DNA from: JANYHF01 sp963732765
GTDB taxonomy: Bacteria > Pseudomonadota > Alphaproteobacteria > Rhizobiales > Hyphomicrobiaceae
Assembly: GCA_963732765.1 (NCBI GenBank)
Contig: CAVTAS010000010.1
Coordinates: 1,086,040 to 1,150,039, forward strand
DNA: 64,000 bases
Reading direction: 5' to 3'
This document shows, in pieces, positions 24,451-33,617 of the stretch. A program made the translations under genes and the position numbers. How positions within the stretch are numbered: position 1 is the stretch's first letter; each line of letters begins with the position of its first letter. The notes under the pieces were generated by a model, which saw nothing but the letters and a program-made list of their open reading frames with translations, ran no database searches and was not told the origin of the DNA.

Positions 24451-25800
24451 TCAGAACCGGATGATCATGCCGCCGGTGACGCTGTCGATGGCTTGCGAAT
24501 TCACCGTTGCCACCGGACTATCGGGCTTGCTGAGAAGACTGGCGTCGGCGATGGCACCATTGGTATCGTAGCTATTCCGCTGCCAGTGCACGTACACGTT
24601 GCTGGCCGCCGCATCGATAGCCTGGTCGATGCCGAGGCCGAACAGGTGGGCGCTGGTGTCGTTGCGCAGGCCGTTGTCCTGGCGCAGGTATTGGGCGTAG
24701 ACGTTGGTAACGCCGAGGCCGGTGACATTCTTCTGCCAGCCGCCTTCCACGAACCAGTTCGTGATGTCCTGGCGGGTGGCGCGGGCGGCGTAGGCCCGGC
24801 CGTATTCGCCGCTGACGAACAGGCCCGACGCTTCGTCCCAGATCGAGCCCGAGATCGCCAACTCGCGCAGGGTGCTGTTGGCTGCATCGGTCAGGGGGTC
24901 GAACGCGCTGGAGTCGCCGTTCTGCGTCTGGTGATCGGCGCCGTCCAGGCGCGACGAGGTCTGATACCCGATCCCGGCCTCGGCGTTGAGGGACTTGAAC
25001 TTGCCGACCCAGGTGAGGGCGGCCGAGGCGGTGTCGTCGCCCCCGATATCAGCCTGAAACTTGAAGCCGTTGACGGTCGGCGACAGATACATCAGCCGGT
25101 TCTCGAGGTTGTCGACCCATTCCTGCAGCAGCTGGCCGTAGGTGATGTCGGTGAGAGCGCCCGAGGTGTCGCGCAGCCGGAAGTCGCCGACGAAGCGCGC
25201 GCCTGCGAGCCCGCCAACCGTGGCGCCACCGAAGTTGAGGTAGATGGCGTTGTCCGACGCGGAATACATGTTGCCGAGCCGCAATTCGCCGAGGTGTTTG
25301 CTGAGCAGATAGACATAGGTCGGGTCAGCGCCGAGCTCCGGCCCGGATTGGTGATCGACCTGATAGTTCTCACCGCCGAAATCGTCGGCGAGGGTCATCG
25401 AGAAGCCGGCCGCGGTGTCGGAGCTGATCGCGGCCACCCCCTCAAACACGAGGTTCGAACCGCTGCCCGCGACATTGCCGAAGTAGACGTCGCTGTGGTG
25501 GTCGAACGGAAAGGCCGGATCGAGCGGGCCGTTGCCGTCGTTCCAATACATGATGTTGGCGTGCACCCGGCCCGAGACGGTGAGGCTGACCTTGCGGTTG
25601 CCTTTGCGCGCCGTGGTGGCTTCGAGGACGGCGACCCGCTCCTCAAGATCGGCGCAGCAGTCGCCGCCGAGATCGGCCGCCAGGACCGGGACGGGCGCCA
25701 GGCCCATGCCGAGGCCCATGCCCAGGCCAAGTGCAACCAGGGCCGTGGCCCGCAACAGACTGGCCCTGAAGCCAGTGAAACTCAAAACGCCCCCGCGCAT
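24451..25800 (-). CDS. Porin 1 of the array (Omp2/PF02530 type), subfamily A
   Basis: 449 aa outer-membrane beta-barrel. The signal peptide ends near VLAADLGG, followed by the family N-terminus DCCADLEERVAVLEATTARK, a short coiled-coil-like helix with an adjacent Cys pair, then KVSLTVSGRVHANIMYW, the first barrel strand. It ends GGMIIRF with the C-terminal Phe needed for barrel assembly. The frame is intact. C-terminus and barrel segments (GLGIDQAIDAAASNVYVHWQ) group it with porins 4 and 5. It would let small polar solutes cross the outer membrane. Confidence 0.93.
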   Translation of the reverse strand: MRGGVLSFTGFRASLLRATALVALGLGMGLGMGLAPVPVLAADLGGDCCADLEERVAVLEATTARKGNRKVSLTVSGRVHANIMYWNDGNGPLDPAFPFDHHSDVYFGNVAGSGSNLVFEGVAAISSDTAAGFSMTLADDFGGENYQVDHQSGPELGADPTYVYLLSKHLGELRLGNMYSASDNAIYLNFGGATVGGLAGARFVGDFRLRDTSGALTDITYGQLLQEWVDNLENRLMYLSPTVNGFKFQADIGGDDTASAALTWVGKFKSLNAEAGIGYQTSSRLDGADHQTQNGDSSAFDPLTDAANSTLRELAISGSIWDEASGLFVSGEYGRAYAARATRQDITNWFVEGGWQKNVTGLGVTNVYAQYLRQDNGLRNDTSAHLFGLGIDQAIDAAASNVYVHWQRNSYDTNGAIADASLLSKPDSPVATVNSQAIDSVTGGMIIRF

Positions 25801-25996
25801 GACGCAACTCCGCTACGCAACCGTTTTACCATATGTCAAGGACGAGCATGTCTCGTTTTGACGCCTCTGAGCATTACCGGAATTACGCTCCGGCTGGCCC
25901 TCTTCGGGGCGGATTTGCTAGTTTCATCAATATGTAAACGGATTAGTCCCACAGGGCAACGCGAAGGAAGGAAATTCGGCGCGATTGTGTTTGTTC

Positions 25997-26013
25997 TGTG
26001 GCGAATCGGGCAC
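25997..26013. promoter_or_regulatory. Conserved 17-mer about 200 bases upstream of porin 1
   Basis: TGTGGCGAATCGGGCAC starts 197 bases upstream of the porin 1 start. Near-identical 17-mers lie at the same distance upstream of porins 2 and 3 (27722-27738, 29556-29572). It is a candidate regulator site or promoter part. Confidence 0.45.
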
Positions 26014-26027
26014 GCACGGGTGGCGGG

Positions 26028-26113
26028 GTAAACGGGGACAGTTTACCTATTTCAGAAACGCTGCCTCAAATTGACAGGACCATCTGTGAAATAGGTAAAC
26101 TGTCCCCGTTTAC
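26028..26113. repeat. REP-like palindrome, GGGGACAG type, copy 2
   Basis: Perfect 27-base arms (26028-26054 and 26087-26113), outer part GTAAACGGGGACAGTTTAC as at 24356, but with different inner arm sequence (CTATTTCA rather than TTATATCGCG). It lies between porins 1 and 2. Confidence 0.85.
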
Positions 26114-26140
26114 TTCAAGGTCCTGACACCGGAGCGCATA

Positions 26141-26172
26141 TGCAAAAGAGGCGCCCCGAAGGACGCCTCTGA
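26141..26172 (-). terminator. Terminator of porin 2
   Basis: On the minus strand AGAGGCGTCC and GGGCGCCTCT pair around a short TTCG loop, followed by TTTT. It is 30 bases past the porin 2 stop. Confidence 0.75.
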
Positions 26173-26201
26173 TGTGGTTGTCGTGGTGGTTGGTGGGCGA
26201 G

Positions 26202-27526
26202 TTAGAACTTGATGCCCATGCCGGCGGTGATGGCGCTGATCGACTGCGTCACGTCGTTACCGACCGCAGTGTCGATCGCCGAGTTCTCGTACAGCACGAA
26301 CACATTGGCCGCTGCGCTGTCGATGGCCTGATCGAGACCAACGCTCCAGGTGTGAGCAGCAGAGCTATCCGTAACGACAAGGTCGGCAACGTTGAGGCTG
26401 CGGTCATAGCCAACGTAGAGCGTCGTGACGCCGAGGCCGCTCACGTTCTTGCCCCAGCCGCCCTGAACGTTCCAGTTCGTGGGGTCCGTAAAGCCAACCA
26501 AGTTAATGTCCTGCTTGGTCCATGCGCCTTGCAGGAAGAGGCCCGAATTGCTCTCCTTGATGCCGGCGGACAGACCCGTGAACTTGCCGTTGAAGTTGCC
26601 AGCCCCATCAACACGGCTGTCTTCACCGTAGCCGGCGCCCAAGCCAACCGAGACCGTACCGAAGGTCTGGGCGAAGTTGACGCCCACGCCCCACTTGTCA
26701 TCGCCATGCACGCTGGCGTTGAAAGACAGGCCGCCGAAGGCGTTGGAGATGTAGCGCAGGCCGTTCTCGCCACCTTGCTCAAGTGTCTTGAGATACGTTC
26801 CGTAGGTGTTGCCGGTGAAGAGCGCCATTGGCAGCGGCGCAGCAAGAACGTGTTGGTTGCGCGACCGGCCGTCAGGCCATTCACCCACGAGCCGTTGAAG
26901 TTGACGTTGAACTGGTCGCCGGCGCTGTCGATCTTGCCGAGCTGCAAGGTGCCGAGCGACTTGCTGGTCAGGAAGACATAGGTGTTGGCCGATGACACGC
27001 CATTCGAACCAGCGGTCTCATGCGAGACTTGCGTGTTGCCTGACGTATCGCCTGACGCATCGATGAAGTTGTCCTCGCCACCGTGGGTGCCACCATTCAG
27101 CGCGGTGACGCCGAGTTCGATATAGTAGCCAGCGGTCACATCCGAAGAGATCCTAGCGTCGCCCTTGAAGATCAGCTGCGGGCCGTTGCCCGAACGATCA
27201 CCGAAGTACAGGTCACTGGAGTGATCGAAGGACCGTAGTCGCCATTAGTACGTCCGTTCACGGCGTTCGGACCCGGTCGAACTCTCCGTCCAATACGTCA
27301 TGGTCGCCGCAACACGGCCCGTGATCGTCAGGCTGACCTTGCGGTTGCCCTTACGGACGGTCGTGGCTTCGAGTTCGGCGACGCGCTCTTCGAGGTCGGC
27401 GCAGCAGTCGCCGCCGAGATCGGCAGCGCGGGCGGCCGTCGGGGTCATGGTGACGCCGCCGACGAGGATACCAGCAGCGGCCAACAAGGCCAACGTGCTG
27501 GTGGTTTTGAGAAGTCCCCCAATCAT
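26202..27526 (-). pseudogene. Porin 2 of the array, subfamily B, frameshifted
   Basis: Starts at the ATG at 27526 after a GTGGAGAG Shine-Dalgarno with MIGGLLKTTSTLALLAAAG, a signal peptide ending ARAADLGG and DCCADLEERVAELEATTVRK. The frame breaks at about 27275 and 27230 and again near 26838, yet conserved barrel sequence continues in each new frame (DNFIDASGDTSGNT, then LRYISNAFGGLSFNASVHGD) to the C-terminal AITAGMGIKF. The three indels leave no other damage, so error in a repeated region is likely. A hairpin (CCGGATGG/CCATCCGG, 27561-27584) lies in its 5' leader. Confidence 0.85.
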
Positions 27527-27721
27527 AATTTTACTCTCCACTCACTGTTACAACTCATGCCCGGATGGAAGGATGCCCATCCGGACTACCGTTTTGTGAC
27601 AGCCTGCCCCCTGAGATCAGGTTTCCGGCCTTGTCGCGTCACCAACCGAGGCCAGACATACGCTGGTCCGGGAGGAGACGTAAACGGCGAGTTAACAGAA
27701 ATCGTGAGTTTACCACTCGCT

Positions 27722-27738
27722 TGTGGCGAATCAGTCAC
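27722..27738. promoter_or_regulatory. Conserved 17-mer about 200 bases upstream of porin 2
   Basis: TGTGGCGAATCAGTCAC, 196 bases upstream of the porin 2 start. It matches the porin 1 copy at 15 of 17 positions. The remainder of 27585-27995 shows no gene I can support. Confidence 0.45.
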
Positions 27739-27999
27739 ATCGAGCGGCTGGGGGAGTTACAGGGGAAGTGCTTAAGCTCAGTTCGAGGCTTTTCGGGGAT
27801 GGATGACGCAAGGCTCTGATTTCAAACGAAAGTTTTAGACGGTTTCAGACGTTGCAGGGGCACCGGAAGAGACAAAAGCCGCAAACGGCGCTGCACACCG
27901 GGAGAGCAGGGGAGATCTGGCGACTTACGGGCGACGCGACAACGGGCCGGGCCTCAGGTCTTCGATCCCGTCCCCGGCACGCAGCGCCGTTTGCGGAAA

Positions 28000-28026
28000 A
28001 GAGGCCTCCGGGGAGGCCTCTTCGAG
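28000..28026 (-). terminator. Terminator of porin 3
   Basis: On the minus strand AAGAGGCCTCC and GGAGGCCTCTT are an almost uninterrupted palindrome followed by TTCC. It lies about 25 bases past the porin 3 stop. Confidence 0.7.
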
Positions 28027-28050
28027 GTTTCGTGCAATCCGCGAGGCGGA

Positions 28051-29354
28051 TCAGAAGCCGATGGTCATGCCGGCGGTGATGGCCGAGATGGACTGGGTGA
28101 CGTCGGGGCCAGCTGCGAACGGAGCAATCGCCGCCGAACGCTGCTCGACGTATCGATCGCCGTGTTCTCGTAGGTCAGATAGACGTGAGCGTTGGCGGAG
28201 CTGATCGCCTGATCGAGACCAACGGTGAGCGTGTGCGCAGCGCTGCCGAGCCCGGCAACATCGGTCGACTTGTCGTAGCCAACAAACACCGTGGTATCGC
28301 CTGCGCCCGAGACGTTCTTGGCCCAACCGCCAGCAACGTACCAGTTGACGGGAACCACCGTGGTCGATGTCCTCACGCTTGGCATAGGTGCCCTGCAGGA
28401 ACAGACCCGAGCTGCTCTCCTTGATGCCAGCCGACAGACCCAGATAGGTTGCGTTCTTGTCCGCGACGCCGTCAACGCGCGAGTTCTTGCCGTAACCAAC
28501 GCCAGCGGCGATGCTGACGGTGTTGAACGAGCCAGCGTAGTTGGCGCCGACGCCCCACTTGTCATCGCCATGTGCGCTGGCGGTGACCGAGAAGCCGCCA
28601 AAGCTGCTCGAGTTGAAGCGGATGCCGTTCTCGCCGCCAGGCGTCAGCGTGCTGAGGTAGGTGCCGTAGGTGCGGCCGGTGAACAGACCAGCAGCGTTGC
28701 GCAGCATGAAGCTGGTGGTCGCAAGTCCGGTCGTGCGGCTGTCGCCCATCGAGGCGCCGTTGAAGTTGACGCCGTAAGCATCGCCCGAGTTGTCGATTTT
28801 GCCGAGCTGGATCTGACCCAGGCTCTTGCTGGTCAGATAGACATAGGTGTTGGCAGTGCCGATGGAACCGCCATGGCCCTGATGGCTGACCTGGGTGTCG
28901 CTGCCGCCGCTGATGGCGCTGTCGCCGATTTCCAGGTAGTAGCCAGCCGTCAGATCGGACGTAGCCTTGGCTTCGCCCTTGAAAATCAGGTTGGCGCCGT
29001 TGTTCGAGTGATCGCCGAAGTACAGGTCGCTGCTGTGGTCGAAGGCACCGTTGCCGCCGTGTTGGGCGAGCGCCGCGTTGCCGTTGCGTCGCAGCGGTCT
29101 TCGGACCCGTCGAGCTCTCCGTCCAATACGTCATCGTCGCCGACACGCGGCCGGTGATCGTCAGGCTGACGCGCTTGTTACCCTTCGACCGTGGTCGCCT
29201 CAAGATTGGCGACGCGCTCTTCCAGGTCGGCGCAGCAATCGCCGCCGAGGTCGGCAGCGCGGGCGGCCGACGGAGCGGCAATGCCGCCCACGAGAATGCC
29301 AGCAGCGGCCAACAGGGCCAGCGTGCTGGTTGATTTCAGAAGTCCCCCAACCAT
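28051..29354 (-). pseudogene. Porin 3 of the array, subfamily B, frameshifted
   Basis: The ATG at 29354 opens MVGGLLKSTSTLALLAAAGI and a signal peptide ending ARAADLGG, then DCCADLEERVANLEATT. Shifts occur around 29190, 29085, 28365 and 28130. Barrel sequence very like porin 2 runs through each frame (GENGIRFNSSSFGGFSVTAS, NWYVAGGWAKNVSGAGDTTV) to the end AITAGMTIGF. Porins 2, 3 and 6 share the SxITAGM C-terminal motif. It is a broken gene or an error-bearing copy. Confidence 0.85.
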
Positions 29355-29555
29355 TTTTTTTACTCTCCACTACACCGTTACAACTCGGAATGTCCGACCC
29401 GGGAGCAGCCCCGCCTCAGACCACGGAAAGCGACCGCCACTGATCCTGATTCTCCAGGAAGTCAAGTCCGCCGTCACCAACTTCCTGTCACATAATCGAC
29501 GTGGAGCGGCCGCGTATATGCTTTGTTAATGTATTGCGGTGTTTTGGTTCTCGCT

Positions 29556-29572
29556 TGTGGCGTTATGGCCAC
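29556..29572. promoter_or_regulatory. Conserved 17-mer about 200 bases upstream of porin 3
   Basis: TGTGGCGTTATGGCCAC, 202 bases upstream of the porin 3 start. GTGGC and GCCAC form an inverted pair in this copy. Confidence 0.45.
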
Positions 29573-29820
29573 AATGAGTGATTCCATCAGAGGCCGGATT
29601 GGCGGGCTTTTTCGATGCTTCTGGACGGAATCATGACGCGGAAATTCCTATTGTGTGCAAAGACTTGAAAGCGCTTTGAACGGGTTTTCGCTTATGGTTA
29701 GCACGTGTGCGAGCAGAAGTCTGGAGCAGGAGCCATGCGGATTTCGCGGGTGACGGAGCCCGGGACGGGCGAGGCGCGATTTCGGGGTGGAAAAGCTGTT
29801 GGGAAGCTGTGGGCGGGGGC

Positions 29821-30036
29821 CTCTTCTCCCCCTTTTTCAGGGGGAGAAGATGTCGCCCGAGGCGCAAGCCGAGGACACAGCGACAGATGAGGGGCAGACG
29901 CTTGCTCCGTGCCGGTGTTGAGAGGGACTGAGCAAGCGGCTGCCCCTCACCGACCGCGTGGCTCTTCGCGCTGAAACGCGCTGCGAGACGCGGTCTCCTC
30001 TCCCCCAACGCGGAAGAGCGTTGGGGGAGAGGAGGG
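29821..30036. repeat. Composite palindromic intergenic repeat, copy 2
   Basis: Same block order as 13231-13458: a CTTCTCCCCC / GGGGGAGAAG palindrome, GATGAGGGGCAG, CTGCCCCTCACCGACC, CGCGCTGAAACGCGCTGCG, then TCCTCTCCCCCAACGC / GCGTTGGGGGAGAGGA. The inner filler differs between copies. It lies between porins 3 and 4. Confidence 0.78.
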
Positions 30037-30055
30037 AGCGTGCTGCGTGCGCGCA

Positions 30056-30088
30056 TGAAAAAGAGGCGCCCCGGGTGGAGCGCCTCTG
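30056..30088 (-). terminator. Terminator of porin 4
   Basis: On the minus strand AGAGGCGCTCC and GGGGCGCCTCT pair around ACCC, followed by TTTTTC. It lies 27 bases past the stop. Confidence 0.8.
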
Positions 30089-30114
30089 GCAGATTGTGTC
30101 GATGTGCGAGAGCG

Positions 30115-31452
30115 TTAGAAGCGGATGATCATGCCGCCGGTGACGCTGTCGATGGCCTGGCCGTTGACGGCCCGGTTGGCGCCGCCGGCGCTGACGTCCG
30201 GGGTAGCGTTCGTGACCACACCGTCCGTCTCGAAGGTATCGCGCTGATAATGCAGGTAGATATTGCTCGCGGCCGAGTCGATCGCCTGATCGATGCCGAC
30301 GCCGAACAGATGGCCCGAGGTGTCGTTGCGCAGGCCGTTGTACTGCTTGTTGTACTGGGCATAGAGGCTGGTCAGGCCCAGGCCGCTGACGTTCTTCTGC
30401 CAGCCGCCCTCGACGAACCAGTTGGTGATGTCCTGGCGTCCGGCGATGGCCGCATAGGCGCGGCCGTATTCAGCCGACAGGAACAGGCCGGAGTTGGTGT
30501 CCCAGACCGATCCCGAGGTGCTGAGCACGCGCAGGGTGCTGTTGTTGAGGTCGGTAAGCGGCCGGAACGCAGTCGATGCGCCGTTCTGCGTCTGATGATT
30601 GACGCCATCGATGCGCGACGAGGTCTGGTAGCCGACGCCGGCTTCCAGGTTGACGGTGCCGACCCGGCCGACCCAGGCCAGCGCTGCCGAGGCGGTGTCA
30701 TCGCCGCCGACATCGGCATAGAGCTTGAAGCCGCCGAGGTTCGGGGAGATGTACATCAGGCGGTTTTCGTTGTTGTCGGTCCACTCGTTCAGGATCTGCG
30801 AGTAGGTGACGTCGGTGAGACGGCCGGTGGTGTCGCGCAGGCGGAAATTGCCGACGAAACGGCTGCCTTCCAGGCCGCCGACGGTGGCGGCGCCGAAGTT
30901 AAGGTAGGCGGCGTTGTCCGAGGCCGACGGCATGTTGCCCAGGCGCAGTTCGCCCAGCGTCTTCGACGACAGGAACACATAGGTGGTGTCGCTGGTCAGC
31001 GCCGGACCCTTCTGATGGCCGATCTGGTCGTTGGTGCCGGCGAAGTCGTAGGCCAGCGTCATCAGGAAGCCGGCCGACAGGTCCGCCGTGACGCGGCCGG
31101 AGCCGTTCAGGACGATGTTGGTGCCCGATCCGCCGGTGTTGCCGAAGTAGACATCGCTGTTGTGATCGAACTCGGTGCCGACCTCGTTCGGGAAGTTCAG
31201 GCTGGAATTATCGTTCCAGTACATGATGTTGGCGTGCACGCGGCCCGACAGGGTCAGGCTCACCTTCTTGTTGCCCTTCTTGACGCTGGTGGCCTCAAGC
31301 TGGGCCACGCGCTCTTCCAGGTCGGCGCAGCAGTCGCCACCGAGGTCGGCTGATCGGGCGGCGGTGGGCGCAAGGGTTGCGGTGCTGATGAGAAGGCCGG
31401 CGGCGGCTGCAATAGCCAACGCGCTGGCGGATTTCGGGAATCCCCCGGTCAT
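30115..31452 (-). CDS. Porin 4 of the array, subfamily A
   Basis: 445 aa from the ATG at 31452 (MTGGFPKSASALAIAAAAGL), preceded by a GGAGAG Shine-Dalgarno; the 36 upstream codons are leader. The signal peptide ends near ARSADLGG, followed by DCCADLEERVAQLEATSVKK and the barrel from KVSLTLSGRVHANIMYW. It ends GGMIIRF. It shares long segments with porin 1 (GLRNDTSGHLFGVGIDQAID, DITNWFVEGGWQKNVSGLGL), so these two are recent relatives. The frame is intact. Confidence 0.93.
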   Translation of the reverse strand: MTGGFPKSASALAIAAAAGLLISTATLAPTAARSADLGGDCCADLEERVAQLEATSVKKGNKKVSLTLSGRVHANIMYWNDNSSLNFPNEVGTEFDHNSDVYFGNTGGSGTNIVLNGSGRVTADLSAGFLMTLAYDFAGTNDQIGHQKGPALTSDTTYVFLSSKTLGELRLGNMPSASDNAAYLNFGAATVGGLEGSRFVGNFRLRDTTGRLTDVTYSQILNEWTDNNENRLMYISPNLGGFKLYADVGGDDTASAALAWVGRVGTVNLEAGVGYQTSSRIDGVNHQTQNGASTAFRPLTDLNNSTLRVLSTSGSVWDTNSGLFLSAEYGRAYAAIAGRQDITNWFVEGGWQKNVSGLGLTSLYAQYNKQYNGLRNDTSGHLFGVGIDQAIDSAASNIYLHYQRDTFETDGVVTNATPDVSAGGANRAVNGQAIDSVTGGMIIRF

Positions 31453-31736
31453 GATGCTCTCCACTTCACAAGTACAACTCGGATAGTCCAGGGAGGTTAG
31501 CCCCCGGACCACTTTTGTGACCGCCTGCTCCGAACGGGAGACAGGACCCCTACGCGTCACGAACCATGGCGACAGTTAAGCTGGCCGATGCCCCTCCTGT
31601 AAATGCAACGACTGTGGCATTCGGGTTGTTTTCCACGCGTATTTTGGATTGAGGCTATGGCGTGGCGTCACGACTCATGAATGTGACGCTAGGCGGGGTA
31701 ATTGTGGCAGACAAGTCTCGGGGGGAGTGCAAGGAG

Positions 31737-31771
31737 GGACTAGGGATTAGGGATTAGGGACTAGGGATTAG
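31737..31771. repeat. TTAGGGA heptamer tract
   Basis: GGGACTAGGGATTAGGGATTAGGG-type sequence, about five heptamer units with A/C variation. Same motif as at 22927-23040. Confidence 0.8.
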
Positions 31772-31837
31772 TGTAGAGAAATCAATGGGTTCGATTGGGC
31801 GATGGGACGACGTCATTGCCTGATGGCGCATACGGAA

Positions 31838-31866
31838 AAGGGGCGCCCGATGAGCGCCCCCAAGTC
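31838..31866 (-). terminator. Terminator of porin 5
   Basis: On the minus strand GGGGGCGCTC and GGGCGCCCC pair around ATC, followed by TTTTCC, 16 bases past the stop. Confidence 0.7.
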
Positions 31867-31881
31867 CCAAGTCCCGAGTTC

Positions 31882-33154
31882 CTAAAACCGCACAATCATC
31901 CCGCCCGTGACGCTATCGATCGACTGCGCCTCGATGGCGCCGATCGTCCCGTCGAAGGCATTGCGCTGGTAATGCAGATAGATGTTGCTCGCCACGCTAT
32001 CGATGCCCTGGTCGATGCCGATGCCCCAGAGATGGGCCGAGGTGTTGTTGGCGTGAAGATTGTCGGTGCGCTCATACTGCACATCCAGCGTGGTGGCGCC
32101 CATCCCGGTGACGTCCTTGGTCCAGCCGGCGCGGGCGTACCAGTTGGTGGCGTCCTGGCGGCCGGGGATGGCGGCGTAGGTGGCGCTGTACTGGCCGGTC
32201 AGGAACAGGCCCGTCCCGCTCTCGTAGATCGAGGCCGACAGCGCGAGCGCGCGCAGCGTATCGTGCGTGGCGTCGGTGAGCGGTTCGAGCGAGACTGCGC
32301 CGGCCTGCGGGTTCTGCTGGCCGTCCGGCGATGTCCCCGTCCTCACGGCTGGACACCTGATAGCCCACGCCGGCCGATACGCTCCATTTGCCGCGCGTCG
32401 CCGACCAGTTGAGGCCAACCGAGGCGGTATCGTCGCCGCCCACATCGGCCTTCAGCGTGAAACCGCCGAACTCCGGCGAAATGTACATGAGGCGGTTTTC
32501 CAGGTCGTCGGCCAGCTCGTAGAGCACGTGGCTGTAGGTGACGTCGGAGAGCACGCCATCGCTGTCGCGCAGGATGAAATCGCCGACAAAGCGCTGGCCG
32601 GCCAGGCCGCCGACTACGCCGGGGGCGCCGAAATCGTTGTAATAGGCGTCATCGGAGGCCGAATACTGGGCGCCGAGGCGCAATTCACCCAGCCGCTCGC
32701 TCTTCAGGAACACGTAGGTGGACTCGGAGGCCAGTTCGCCGCCGCCCTGATGCTCGATCTGCGAGTGCGCGCCGCCGAAATCGGCCTTCACGGTCATCTG
32801 GAAGCCGGCCGTCAGGTCGGACGAGATCTTGGCGTCGCCGTCGAACACGAAGCGATTGCCGCTGCCCGCGGTGTTGCCGAAGTAGACGTCGCTGAGGTGA
32901 TCGAAGGGCTCGCCGGGATCGGTTGCTTTGGAATTGTCCTGCCAGGCCATGAGGTTGGCATGCACGCGGCCCGAGACGGTCAGGCTGACCTTTTTGTTGC
33001 CCTTGCGCACGGTGCTGGATTCGAGAGCGGCAACGCGCTCTTCAAGGTCGGCGCAGCAGTTGCCTCCGAGGTCGGCGGCGCGCGCGGGAGCCGTGAAGAT
33101 CAGCCCCGCCGCAGCGGCAAGGATCGCAAGGGTTTGGTGGAGGCGGTCGGTCAT
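31882..33154 (-). pseudogene. Porin 5 of the array, subfamily A, one frameshift
   Basis: ATG at 33154 (MTDRLHQTLAILAAAAGLIF), signal peptide ending ARAADLGG, then NCCADLEERVAALESSTVRK. It reads in one frame to about 32325 (VSSREDGD), shifts once, and then continues GQQNPQAGAVSLEPLTDATH to GGMIVRF. A single indel in an otherwise complete porin of about 423 aa; error and true frameshift cannot be told apart here. Confidence 0.87.
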
Positions 33155-33353
33155 GGCAATCCCTGCGGGCGACGTTGATCGGAAACGCGGACGGACGCGG
33201 ACGACGCAACAGACGCTGACAGGGAACGAGGACGGCGCGCGAATCGGACGCGCTACGCTGCCGCGAGAGTGACCGGCGGGTTAGCGAAAGTCAAAGCCGG
33301 CGCGGGGCGAGGCGCTGGATTGGCGTCCGCCGTGGCGGTTGGGGAACAGCGGC

Positions 33354-33558
33354 GGGGACATGATGGTCATTTTCGACCTGACGTGGCCAAGGCAGTCTGG
33401 CACCGGCCGCCGGTCGAAAATGACCTTCGTGTCCCCAGTCTTGCCGACCCAGTCATTGCCGCTTACCCCGCAGACTGGGGACACGAAGTCCAGCTTCGGC
33501 GCGGGCGCTGGTGGTCGATGTTGGCAACGGCGCTGGCCGAAGCTGAACATCATGTCCA
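33354..33558. repeat. Multi-hairpin palindromic region with GGGGACA motifs
   Basis: Outer pair GGACATGATG (33356-33365) with CATCATGTCC (33549-33558), then GGTCATTTTCGACC (33365-33378) with its complement (33412-33425), CTTCGTGTCCCCAGTCT (33425-33441) with its complement (33472-33488), and CAGCTTCGG (33491-33499) with CCGAAGCTG (33537-33545). Three successive hairpins lie inside one outer pair. It is between porins 5 and 6. Confidence 0.8.
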
Positions 33559-33569
33559 CAAAGCAACAG

Positions 33570-33592
33570 GGGCGCCGGTGAGGGCGCCCCTG
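33570..33592 (-). terminator. Hairpin downstream of porin 6
   Basis: AGGGGCGCC / GGCGCCCCT pairing around CTCACC, 26 bases past the porin 6 stop on the minus strand. It lacks a clear T run, so termination is less certain than for the other porins. Confidence 0.5.
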
Positions 33593-33617
33593 AAGTTAGA
33601 TCGTGTAGCTGATCAGC

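Noticed and set aside
24493..26031. Plus-strand frames over the porins (for example 512 codons here and 496 codons at 35536-37026)
   Set aside because: They mirror each porin gene in the same relative frame, so they follow from porin codon usage and not from separate genes.
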